DNA of 64,000 nt, from contig CAJTGD010000009.1 of assembly GCA_910575475.1 (NCBI GenBank), forward strand, positions 1 to 64,000. Reading direction: 5' to 3'. Of the stretch, positions 33,699-41,493 are shown piece by piece. How positions within the stretch are numbered: the stretch's first letter is position 1; each line of letters opens with the position of its first letter. A program made the position numbers and the translations under genes. The notes below the pieces were generated by a model that was not told the origin of the DNA, did no database searches, and saw nothing but the letters and a program-made list of their open reading frames with translations. Source of the DNA: Lachnospiraceae bacterium (GTDB lineage: Bacteria; Bacillota; Clostridia; Lachnospirales; Lachnospiraceae).

Positions 33699-33876
33699 CA
33701 GCTTTTCTCCTGTGATTCGTTCCCTATTATTGTATGTTCGCCGTTCTGAAAAGGAACTCCGCCGCGGCGCGCGATTTCGCCAAATGATCTTGAACCATAA
33801 CATAATCCCACATTTTCCCTCATATATATATTCGTAAAGGATTTCCCTTGATACAACGTTAAGGCCAGGAGTGCTT

Positions 33877-34704
33877 ATGGAAAAGAAATCTCCCACACCC
33901 ATGACGCCGTTCGATGAATGGACCGTCCCAAAAGAACTTCATATCCTAAAGCTGCTTCTCCCTTACACACCTGCCTCCTCACAGCAGGCATTGGGGATTC
34001 TTGTCAAAGTCATTGAACTGCAGCACACGTTCCAATATTTTCAACAGCAAAAAAATGTCCTGCACAGCCAGGAATTTTCCACAGGCTTCTCTTCCCCCCT
34101 GGATATGCTGGAAGAGATCGCCCCCTATCTCCCGCCCGAGCAGGCGGAAATGCTGGGAACCTTCCGCAATATGATGAATATAATGGATATGGTACAAATG
34201 ATGCAGGAGTTTTCCGCCGGTGCAGATCAGGAGCCTTACGAGTCCGGCAGTCCGGAAGCAGATGCTTCCTCTCAAAATTCCTCCCAATATAACGCTGACC
34301 GGCGGGAACCCCAAAAAACCTCTGGAAGCTTCGGCGGAGGGTTCGATCCCATGCAGCTTGTGATGGGAATGCTCTCTCCGGAGCAGCAGGAAATGTTCGA
34401 AATGTACCAGACCATGTTCTCACAGCCGGAGGAGCATGCTGCCGCCGGTTCTCCCTCGGGGAGTGCCGCTCCGTCAGGGTCTGGCAGCTTCGGCCAGGCA
34501 TCGCCGGAGGTTCGGATTCAGGAGGACGGACAGCAGGAATCCGGGCTGAATGACTTTCCGATCCAGGAGGACGGACAGCAGGAATCCGGGCTGAATGACT
34601 TTTCAATCCGGGAGGACGGACAGCAGGAACCGGATTTGAATGGATTTTCACTGCGGGATACGAACCTGTCTGAAACGGGATCGTATTATGACATGCAAAA
34701 ATAA
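33877..34704 (+). CDS. Acidic Met/Gln-rich protein of unknown function with tandem repeats
   Basis: 275 residues, no recognised domain. The N-terminus (MTPFDEWTVPKELHILKLLLPYTP) is the best-conserved-looking part. Two segments share a pattern, LPPEQAEMLGTFRNMM and LSPEQQEMFEMYQTMF, each preceded by a DP/PLDM-like element. The C-terminal third contains three 15-residue repeats of the form IQEDGQQESGLNDFP. AGGAG lies five bases before the ATG. It is followed 23 bp later by a 94-residue gene, and the two are probably one operon. No signal peptide or membrane segment is seen. Function is unknown. Confidence 0.8.
   Translation: MEKKSPTPMTPFDEWTVPKELHILKLLLPYTPASSQQALGILVKVIELQHTFQYFQQQKNVLHSQEFSTGFSSPLDMLEEIAPYLPPEQAEMLGTFRNMMNIMDMVQMMQEFSAGADQEPYESGSPEADASSQNSSQYNADRREPQKTSGSFGGGFDPMQLVMGMLSPEQQEMFEMYQTMFSQPEEHAAAGSPSGSAAPSGSGSFGQASPEVRIQEDGQQESGLNDFPIQEDGQQESGLNDFSIREDGQQEPDLNGFSLRDTNLSETGSYYDMQK
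34513..34647 (+). repeat. Three 45-bp in-frame tandem repeats
   Basis: Units at 34513, 34558 and 34603, each 45 bp (15 codons). The first two are nearly identical and the third has drifted, especially in its second half. They encode the acidic QEDGQQESGLNDF repeats of the surrounding gene; the copy number is prone to slippage. Confidence 0.85.
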
Positions 34705-34727
34705 GCAGAAAAGAATGGAGACAGACT

Positions 34728-35012
34728 ATGAATGAATGGATGAATAACCCTTTATTAAATAACATCGACCCGGTAAAGCTGGACCTGATCCAGAAGGCAG
34801 CCGCGCAGGTTTCCGGAAAATCCGGAAAAGAGCTTGCTCCGGTCATGCTGGCACTCATCACCAGCGCCAACCGGCAGAAGATCCAGTTTTCCCAGGAGGA
34901 GATCAGCCTGATCCTTGGAATCCTGAAAGAAGGAAAATCAAAGGAAGAACAGGCGCAGATAGACAAGACGATCCAGATGGTGACTTCCCTGATCCAAAAG
35001 AACAGGAAATAA
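34728..35012 (+). CDS. Small helical protein of unknown function
   Basis: 94 residues, predicted all-helical, with the pattern NNPLLNNIDPVKLDLIQKA and a later KIQFSQEEISLILGILKEG. No catalytic motif, signal or membrane segment. GAGA-type binding site before the ATG; 23 bp after the preceding gene, so probably co-translated with it. The DPVKLDLI start echoes the DPMQLVM element of the upstream protein, which could mean a shared module. Function unknown. Confidence 0.78.
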   Translation: MNEWMNNPLLNNIDPVKLDLIQKAAAQVSGKSGKELAPVMLALITSANRQKIQFSQEEISLILGILKEGKSKEEQAQIDKTIQMVTSLIQKNRK

Positions 35013-35071
35013 ACGGAGGCTGCGAACAGTAACTGCGAAATGGTCCGAGTGTAAATGGCCGCAGATTTCTC

Positions 35072-35100
35072 TGGTTTTTCGGCCTCAAACGGTATATAAT
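35072..35100 (+). promoter_or_regulatory. Possible promoter of the TruA-like gene
   Basis: TATAAT at 35095-35100 with a poor -35 (TGGTTT, 35072-35077) at 17-base spacing, 80 bases before the gene. Confidence 0.35.
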
Positions 35101-35180
35101 ATACTGAACACCAAGACAGATCCTTCTATGTATACAGCAGCTTCACGGCACACACTCTGGATTAAAGGAGAACAGATACC

Positions 35181-35942
35181 ATGAGAAATATCAAACTGAT
35201 CCTGGAATATGACGGAACCCGTTATCAGGGCTGGCAGCAGCCCGGAAAGAAAGACCCTTCCGGCACCATTTCCGGAAGGCTGACGGGTACGCTCTGCCGG
35301 ATGACCGGAGAAGAGATCGAGCTCTTCTGCGCCGCGCGCACAGAGCCGGGCGTCCATGCCTCCTGCCAGACCGTCAGCTTCAAAACGGCTTCCCGGATTC
35401 CGGTTCCGGAGATCCGGCGTGAGCTGAATCAATATCTTCCCCAGGATATTGCCGTCCTGCAGGCCGAGGAGGTTCCGGAGCGCTTCCATGCTTCCCTGAA
35501 CCTCCTTTCCCAGACCTATACTTACCGGATCCATACCGGCGCCGTGATGGATGTGTTTCGCAGAAAGTATATGTTCCACGTTCCCCGGCCCCTGGATATC
35601 TCCGCCATGGAGGCGGCAGCTTCCCAGCTTGTCGGAACGCATGACTTCCGCTGTCTGTCCTCCGGCAGGACGAAGAAAAGCTGTGAAAAAGAGCTTCTGT
35701 CCGCAGAAATCGTTTCTCCTGCGGAAGAGGAACTCCGCATTGTCCTGGAAGCCTCTTCCTTCCTGCACCAGATGCCCCGGCTCATTGCAGGTACCCTGCT
35801 GGATGTGGGAACGGGCGTCCGGGGCGCGGCATGTATTCCGGCCATTCTGTCAAGCCGGGAGCCGGCCAGCCGGCCAGCTCCTCCGGCAGGACTCTGCCTG
35901 ACCCAAACCCGATATGAAGGAACCGCGCTAAAGTCCCCATAA
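35181..35942 (+). CDS. TruA-family pseudouridine synthase paralogue with Asp-to-Glu active site
   Basis: 253 residues with the TruA fold: N-terminal LILEYDGTRYQGWQ, central RFHASLNLLSQTYTYRI and C-terminal SSFLHQMPRLIAGTLLDVGTG. TruA modifies U38-40 of the anticodon arm through a catalytic Asp in GRTDAGVHA; here that motif is ARTEPGVHA, with Glu in the catalytic position and Pro after it. The usual MVR before the C-terminal helix is MPR. Fold and RNA binding look retained, but activity is doubtful. Stop overlaps the convergent feoB stop by 15 bases. GAGG-type site before the ATG. Confidence 0.85.
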   Translation: MRNIKLILEYDGTRYQGWQQPGKKDPSGTISGRLTGTLCRMTGEEIELFCAARTEPGVHASCQTVSFKTASRIPVPEIRRELNQYLPQDIAVLQAEEVPERFHASLNLLSQTYTYRIHTGAVMDVFRRKYMFHVPRPLDISAMEAAASQLVGTHDFRCLSSGRTKKSCEKELLSAEIVSPAEEELRIVLEASSFLHQMPRLIAGTLLDVGTGVRGAACIPAILSSREPASRPAPPAGLCLTQTRYEGTALKSP

Positions 35943-37796
35943 GTGCAGCGCCTGATAAGCAATGACGCTCACTACCCATGCCGCGGCGGTCTGGAACAGT
36001 ACGATTGCCGCCGTAACCTTCCCGCTCCCTGTCTCCCTTCTGATGGCAGCGATCGCTGCCGTACAGGGCACATACAAAAGGCAGAAGGTCATCAGAGCAT
36101 ACGCATTGGGTATACCGAATCCCATGTCCTCCAGTACATGCGCAAAGCCTTCCATCCCGCCTGCGGTCGTGATATTCGGGATTCCGAACAGCACGCCGCA
36201 GCTGGACACCACTACCTCCTTTGCCGCGATCCCGGAGATCAGCGCCACAATGATCTGCCAGTATCCCAGCCCAGCCGGTTCCAATACCGGCGTGATCCAT
36301 TTTCCGATCACAGCCCCGAAGCTCCGGCTCATATCCGTAACATATCCCTCCGCTCCAAAATTCAGAAGAAACCACATGACAATGGATGCCAGAAAGATCA
36401 CAGTCCCTGCTTTCGTCAGATAGTCCTTCACCTTCTCCCGGACGTACATCATGATCGATCTGACATCCGGAGATTGATACTCCGGCAGCTCGATGAGCAG
36501 CATATTGTCTGTCCCATGAGGATCCAGCCGAAACAGGAGCCAGGCCGATATGCCCGCTGCCAGTATCCCGATCAGATACATGGAATAGCATGCGGCCATG
36601 GCATATTTCCCAAAAAACATCGTGGAAAACAGGACGTAGACCGGAAGCCGGGCACTGCAGGACATGAAGGGTGTGATCAGGATCGTCCGCAGCCTGTCCT
36701 TCCGGTTTTCCAGTGTCCGTGATGCCATAATCGCGGGAACTGAACAGCCGAACCCCAGCAGCAGCGGAAGAAATGCCTTTCCGGACAGTCCCACCCTGCC
36801 CATCAGGTCATCCATGACAAACGCTGCCCTGGCCATATATCCGCTGTCCTCCAGATACGCCAGCGCAAGGAATAAGATAAAGATATTGGGAAGAAAGGTC
36901 AGGATCCCTCCCACACCGGACAGGATCCCGTCCACGATCAGGGAGCGCAGCATGGGGCTGACCTTCCATGCGTCCAGCATCAGTCCTACCTTGTCCGAAC
37001 TCAGCACCAGCCCGGTCTCAAAATATCCTTTCAGCCACCCGCCCACCGCAAAGGTCAGGAAAAATACCAGTCCCATGACCGCCAGAAAGATCGGAAGCCC
37101 CAGCCATTTTCCGGTCAGGTATCGGTCGATCCGATCCGTCCGGTCCTGCCGCTTCCGGATTGTTTCTTCCATCGCACGGCCGGACGCCGGCGCTGTAGGA
37201 TCCGTTTCTTTTACAACCTGCGGTAGGATCTCCTCGATCCGATCATAGATTGCTCCCGCCATTGAAGCGTGCTTCCCATACTCCTCATACCGGGACATGG
37301 CATACAGCAGCATGTCCAATCCCGTGCGTTCCCTTGCGGATATGGCAATACAGGGGATTCCCAGCAGCTCCGACAGACGGGGCAGGTCCAGCTCCATTCC
37401 CCGCTCCTTTACGATATCCATCATATTCAGTGCCAGTACCACCGGCTTCCCCAGGTCCAGGAGCTGCAGCGTCAGATACAGATTCCTTTCCAGAGAGGAC
37501 GCATCCGCCACGTCCACCACCACGTCCGCCTCACCGCTCAGGATAAATTCCTTTGATACCCGTTCCTCCATGGTATAGGATGCCAGGCTGTAGACGCCCG
37601 GAAGGTCCGTCAGATGGAAGTCCTGTCCCTGCCAGGTTGTCCGCCCTTCCTTTTTCTCTACGGTCACGCCGGGCCAGTTCGCCACCTTCAGATTGGCTCC
37701 GGTAAATGCATTGAACAGCGTTGTCTTTCCGCAATTCGGATTCCCGATCAGGCCTGCCCGGATCACCTCCTGGCTCCCCCCGGCGTATTCTTCCAT
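35928..37796 (-). CDS. feoB: Ferrous iron transport protein B
   Basis: Fe2+ importer. The 622-residue protein has an N-terminal G domain (G1 GNPNCGKTTLFNA, G3 DLPGVYSL, G4 NMMD) and about eight to nine membrane helices with Gate motifs (FGCSVPAIMASR in Gate 1). Length is at the short end for FeoB, which usually spans 650-800 residues. GGAGG lies seven bases before the ATG, which is inside the end of feoA (34-bp overlap). No FeoC follows. The FeoA-FeoB pair probably brings iron for the Fe-S enzymes such as PFOR. Confidence 0.95.
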   Translation of the reverse strand: MEEYAGGSQEVIRAGLIGNPNCGKTTLFNAFTGANLKVANWPGVTVEKKEGRTTWQGQDFHLTDLPGVYSLASYTMEERVSKEFILSGEADVVVDVADASSLERNLYLTLQLLDLGKPVVLALNMMDIVKERGMELDLPRLSELLGIPCIAISARERTGLDMLLYAMSRYEEYGKHASMAGAIYDRIEEILPQVVKETDPTAPASGRAMEETIRKRQDRTDRIDRYLTGKWLGLPIFLAVMGLVFFLTFAVGGWLKGYFETGLVLSSDKVGLMLDAWKVSPMLRSLIVDGILSGVGGILTFLPNIFILFLALAYLEDSGYMARAAFVMDDLMGRVGLSGKAFLPLLLGFGCSVPAIMASRTLENRKDRLRTILITPFMSCSARLPVYVLFSTMFFGKYAMAACYSMYLIGILAAGISAWLLFRLDPHGTDNMLLIELPEYQSPDVRSIMMYVREKVKDYLTKAGTVIFLASIVMWFLLNFGAEGYVTDMSRSFGAVIGKWITPVLEPAGLGYWQIIVALISGIAAKEVVVSSCGVLFGIPNITTAGGMEGFAHVLEDMGFGIPNAYALMTFCLLYVPCTAAIAAIRRETGSGKVTAAIVLFQTAAAWVVSVIAYQALHLWGL

Positions 37797-38020
37797 CCTG
37801 CTGCCTCCTTTATCTGAATCTGATCGGCGATCCTTCTGCCGAACGCAAACCGGGCGCCCCGGAATTTCACGATCACAGCCCCCCTTTTCTGATTGTTCAC
37901 AATCTCGATCCTGATCCCTGCCGTCAGCCCCAGAGCTCCCATACGGCGTTCCAGCTCCGGTTCCAGGTGCATGTCCAGCACTTCATAAATCTGGTGGTCT
38001 TTTCCCTCCTTGAGCCGCAT
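37763..38020 (-). CDS. feoA: Ferrous iron transport protein A
   Basis: 85-residue SH3-like cytosolic partner of FeoB. The body has the FeoA features LERRMGALGLTAGIRIEIV and VIVKFRGARFAFGRRIADQIQI. The start is the ATG at 38020, eight bases after GGAGG in a purine-rich run; the longer frame to 38212 crosses untranslated, AT-rich sequence. The gene overlaps feoB by 34 bases. No clear Fur box was found upstream. Confidence 0.93.
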   Translation of the reverse strand: MRLKEGKDHQIYEVLDMHLEPELERRMGALGLTAGIRIEIVNNQKRGAVIVKFRGARFAFGRRIADQIQIKEAAGWKNTPGGARR

Positions 38021-38153
38021 CCTCTCCCCTCCTCCGAATCTATTTTCTATCATCGGCAATCGTAACGGATCATGTATTCTGGCCGCTGCCGGATTTGTTT
38101 TCGATGAAGCATCTTTGCTATAAAATATATTATAGAAATCCAAATATATGAAT

Positions 38154-38558
38154 TTAATTTTGTATCCGGGCGATGAGAATATAAATATAAGCATCCTCAA
38201 GCGTTGCCTCACAGGGACTGCATTTCATCCGGGGCGGCGCTTCACTGATCAATTTTACCTGCAATTCATCTCCCACATACTGTTTTGATGAAACATGATA
38301 TTTTCTTTCCAACTCCCTTACTGCCCCTTCATCTTTTGTTTTGCAGATCCAGACATGACCTTTTGCCTGTTCCAGCAGTTCTCTCATATTTCCTGAATAA
38401 AGGAATTCCCCCTTCTTCATAACTGCAAGCTGGCTGCAGGTCGCTGTCAGGTCTTCCACCACATGAGTCGAAAATAAAACCGTTCGTCCTTCTGAAAAAT
38501 CAACCAGAAGATTCCGGATGCGGATGCGTTCTTCCGGATCCAGTCCTGTTGTGGGTTC
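38154..38558 (-). pseudogene. ABC transporter ATPase, C-terminal remnant
   Basis: Only the part after the Walker B glutamate survives: EPTTGLDPEERIRIRNLL, then the H-loop VLFSTHVVEDL and a BcrA-like C-terminal domain ending at a normal stop. Walker A, the signature and Walker B core are missing. The remnant is joined directly to a histidine kinase fragment at about 38558-38561, evidently by a deletion. The permease expected downstream is absent; feoA is next. Confidence 0.85.
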
Positions 38559-38560
38559 AA

Positions 38561-39126
38561 TAACGGGGCGCGTATATCGTGGGCGATAGCCGCCCTTAGC
38601 ACATCCGTTCCTCCTCGATCGTCCTCCATAAGATTTGATTGTTTCTGGCAAGCTGTTCCCGCATCCGCTCAAACTCCTTACAGAGCATGCCCATCTCGTC
38701 CTGATTCTCATAGGCAATACGAAAGTCCAGATGATTTCCGGCAATCTTCTGCGAAGCCTGTGCCAGTTCTTCAATCGGTATTTTCAGCTTGTTCCGGTAA
38801 AAGAGGAATACCGCCCCGCTGCTTCCTGCCATGGACAGGATCAGTACCGTATACGTCTGTAAGAAATCACACAGCTCTGACACGAAATAATCGGATCGTG
38901 TCATCTCATAAGCGCCCGGTCTTGGAATATCCGCCACATAATCAGGCCCTTCCTTTTCCACTGCTTCAAAATATGCTTCTTCATACACATAACTCCACCA
39001 GATCTGCCTCTGTGTCCGTTCTGCGATCCTGACTATGGCTGCCGAGAGAAAAAAACTGCAAAATACGGCAGCCGCCATATACAAAAGAATCGTTTTTCTC
39101 ACGGAAAGATTTCTTATTTTGTCCAT
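38561..39126 (-). pseudogene. Sensor histidine kinase, truncated and frameshifted
   Basis: Membrane sensor with two N-terminal transmembrane segments flanking an extracellular loop of about 75 residues, then HAMP (PIEELAQASQKIAGNHLDFRI). The frame stops after EEERMC (TAA at 38596-38598). The phospho-acceptor box continues in another frame as LRAAIAHDIRAPL and then ends abruptly at the junction with the ABC remnant. The rest of HisKA and the ATPase domain are gone. A one-base frameshift plus a deletion explain this. The start overlaps the response regulator end, as in a normal two-component operon. Confidence 0.85.
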
Positions 39127-39788
39127 CGGTATCCCATCCCCCATACGGTTTCAATGTACTCCGTTTCTGTATATTGCCGGAACTTCTTTCGGATTCTGCG
39201 GATCAGCTCTGTAATTACCCTGCTGCCGCCCTCTGCATCAAATCCGCAGACTTTCTCATAAATCCTGTCTTTATCAAAAACCATTCCCGGATTCATGGAC
39301 AGAAACTCTAAGATTTCGTATTCCAGTTTTGTGAGCTCCAGATATTCCGCATGAATCTGCACGGTCTTTGCCCTGTAATCAATCGACAATTCACCCGAAA
39401 AGCAATATTCTGTTTTTTCTCTGCGGCGCAGCTCCCGTTTCAGGTGCGCCGTAATCCTTGCATCAAGCTCCTTCAGACTAAACGGCTTCAAAATATAGTC
39501 GTCGCCTCCCGAAGAAAGCCCGTTCACAACGTCCTGTTCTTCTACCCGTGCAGTCAGAAACAAAACAGGTCAGGTTACTTTATCCCTTATCCTCCTGCAT
39601 ACCTCAATACCGTCAATGTCCGGCATATTTACATCCAGCAGTATTATATCCGGCTTAAGCTTTAGCTTGCTTAACCCCTCTGAGCCGTTTTCTGCCGTAA
39701 TGATCTCATACTTTTTTATCTCAAAATATTTTTTCAGCATCTTTAGAAGCCCTATATCATCATCAATGATCAATATCTTATAAGCCAT
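39114..39788 (-). pseudogene. OmpR-type response regulator with in-frame TGA
   Basis: Receiver (KILIIDDDIGLLKMLKKYF, phospho-acceptor in DIILLDVNMPDIDG, KPF lysine) and winged-helix effector (about residues 135-225) would form a 224-residue OmpR-family protein. An in-frame TGA at 39570-39572 interrupts the receiver at VT*PVLFLTAR; homologues usually have CP here, so TGC-to-TGA is the simplest change. Both halves are otherwise intact and in the same frame. With the broken kinase and ABC gene next door, the locus is decayed. Sequencing error is the alternative. Confidence 0.85.
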
Positions 39789-39840
39789 GTTTGCTTCCTT
39801 TCCCCGATATCCTCTGCCAGCGATCACATACAGAAAACCC

Positions 39841-39872
39841 GCCACTGGCAGCCTTTCTGCATACGATGGTAT
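39841..39872 (+). repeat. Dispersed repeat R1, copy b
   Basis: 32 bp identical to 28618-28649, lying between the malQ terminator and the decayed response regulator. Confidence 0.9.
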
Positions 39873-39918
39873 AAAAAACTGCCATACCAACGCTTTCCCG
39901 TAAGTATGGCAGTTTTTT
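39873..39918 (-). terminator. malQ terminator
   Basis: 15-bp perfect stem AAAAAACTGCCATAC (39873-39887) with its complement (39904-39918); T-runs on both strands. A second palindrome, TTACAGT...CTGGCAAGCCAG...ACTGTAA, follows at 39925-39956 inside the malQ 3' leader. Confidence 0.85.
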
Positions 39919-39992
39919 CTCAGATTACAGTTCACTGGCAAGCCAGCGGACTGTAACCAATCCGGTCTGGAGCCGTCTCTATCCGACCCTGG

Positions 39993-41480
39993 TCATTCCT
40001 CTCCCGGCGTACGCCCGTACAGCTTCGTCATCCTGCGGATTTCCTTTGTCAGTTCCTCCGTGATCTGACCCTTTTTCAGCCTCCACACCCAGTTATTGCC
40101 CAGTGTGGAAGGGATATTGATCCTTGCCTTCTCATCTAGGCAGAGGAAATCCTGAATCGGGATGATGCACAGATCCGCGACGCTTCCCATGGCCATGGCG
40201 ATGAAATCCCAGGCCAGGGTGTCTTCATCCAGCGCCGGCTTGCGCAGGTATTCCCGGGCAAAATCCCGGCATCCCTTGTCTACGTTGTGGAACCATCCCC
40301 GTGTGGTGTCATTGTCGTGAGTCCCGGTATAGACGACACAGTTCGGGATATAGGTATGGGGCAGGTAATTAGCCGCCTCCCGGGAGTCAAACGCAAACTG
40401 GATCACCTTCATCCCCGGGAACCCGGTGTCCTTCAAAAGCTGGAGCACCGTGTCCGTCAGATAGCCCAGATCCTCGGCAATGATATCCAGCTTGCCCAGC
40501 TTCTTCTCAATGGCCCTGAAAAACGCGATTCCCGGCCCCGGCTTCCAGCATCCGTTGACCGCCGTCTCATCCCCGTAGGGAATGGTATAATACTCATCAA
40601 ATCCGCGGAAATGGTCGATCCGCACCTTGTCGTACAGCTTGAAGCTGTAGGCGATCCGCTTCGCCCACCATTCATAGTCCGTTTTCTTGTGGTATTCCCA
40701 GTCATACAGAGGATTCCCCCAGAGCTGTCCCGTAGCCGAAAACGCGTCCGGCGGGCAGCCCGCAACCGCAATAGGCAGGTTTTCCCCGTCAAACTGGAAC
40801 AATTCCGGATTGGCCCAGGTATCCGCACTGTCAAACGCCACATAGATCGGGATGTCTCCGATGATCTGCACGCCCTGTTTATTCGCATAGGCATGCAGCT
40901 TCCTCCACTGGCGGTCAAATTCGAACTGCTGGAACCGGTAAAAGTCCATCTCCTCTTTCAGTTCCTTCTTTGCCTCTTCCAGCGCTTTCGGATCCCGGTC
41001 CCGGTACTCCTTTGGCCACTCGATCCAGCTCTTGCCGCCCTGCCGGTCCTTGATCGCCATATACAGACAGTACTCCGTCAGCCAGTCATCATTTTTTTTC
41101 AAAAATTCCTCATATTCGTCATTCTTTTTAAATCGATGAAAAGCCTTCCGAAGCACCTTGAACCGTCCGAAATACAGCGCTTCATAGTCGATCCGGTCCT
41201 TCTGCTTCCCAAAATTCTGGGCCTTGCACTCGGATTTGGTCAGAAGCCCTTCTTTTCGGAGTGTTTTCAGGTCGATAAAATACGGATTCCCTGCAAATGT
41301 TGAAAAGGACTGATAAGGAGAATCTCCATAGCCCGTAGGCCCCAGGGGCAGGATCTGCCACTTGCTCTGTCCGGCCGCCTTCAGCTGGTCTACAAATTCA
41401 TACGCTTCCTTCGAAAAACAGCCGATTCCATATTTAGAAGGCAATGCAAAAATCGGAAGCAAAATTCCACTTTCTCTCAT
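39993..41480 (-). CDS. malQ: 4-alpha-glucanotransferase (amylomaltase)
   Basis: Disproportionates maltodextrins, releasing glucose and longer glucans. The 495-residue GH77 protein begins MRESGILLPIFALPSKYGIG and has the nucleophile region VRIDHFRGFDEYY, the acid/base region DIIAEDLGYLT and VVYTGTHDNDT. The ATG at 41480 is nine bases after GGAGGAG; an upstream frame to 41558 is overlap with glgP. The gene begins 14 bases after the glgP stop, so both form an operon for glycogen or maltodextrin breakdown. Confidence 0.95.
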   Translation of the reverse strand: MRESGILLPIFALPSKYGIGCFSKEAYEFVDQLKAAGQSKWQILPLGPTGYGDSPYQSFSTFAGNPYFIDLKTLRKEGLLTKSECKAQNFGKQKDRIDYEALYFGRFKVLRKAFHRFKKNDEYEEFLKKNDDWLTEYCLYMAIKDRQGGKSWIEWPKEYRDRDPKALEEAKKELKEEMDFYRFQQFEFDRQWRKLHAYANKQGVQIIGDIPIYVAFDSADTWANPELFQFDGENLPIAVAGCPPDAFSATGQLWGNPLYDWEYHKKTDYEWWAKRIAYSFKLYDKVRIDHFRGFDEYYTIPYGDETAVNGCWKPGPGIAFFRAIEKKLGKLDIIAEDLGYLTDTVLQLLKDTGFPGMKVIQFAFDSREAANYLPHTYIPNCVVYTGTHDNDTTRGWFHNVDKGCRDFAREYLRKPALDEDTLAWDFIAMAMGSVADLCIIPIQDFLCLDEKARINIPSTLGNNWVWRLKKGQITEELTKEIRRMTKLYGRTPGEE

Positions 41481-41493
41481 ACAGGTTCTCCTC

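Noticed and set aside
39570-39572. In-frame TGA in the response regulator as selenocysteine
   Set aside because: No SECIS-like element was recognised, response regulators do not use selenocysteine, and the adjacent genes are also damaged.
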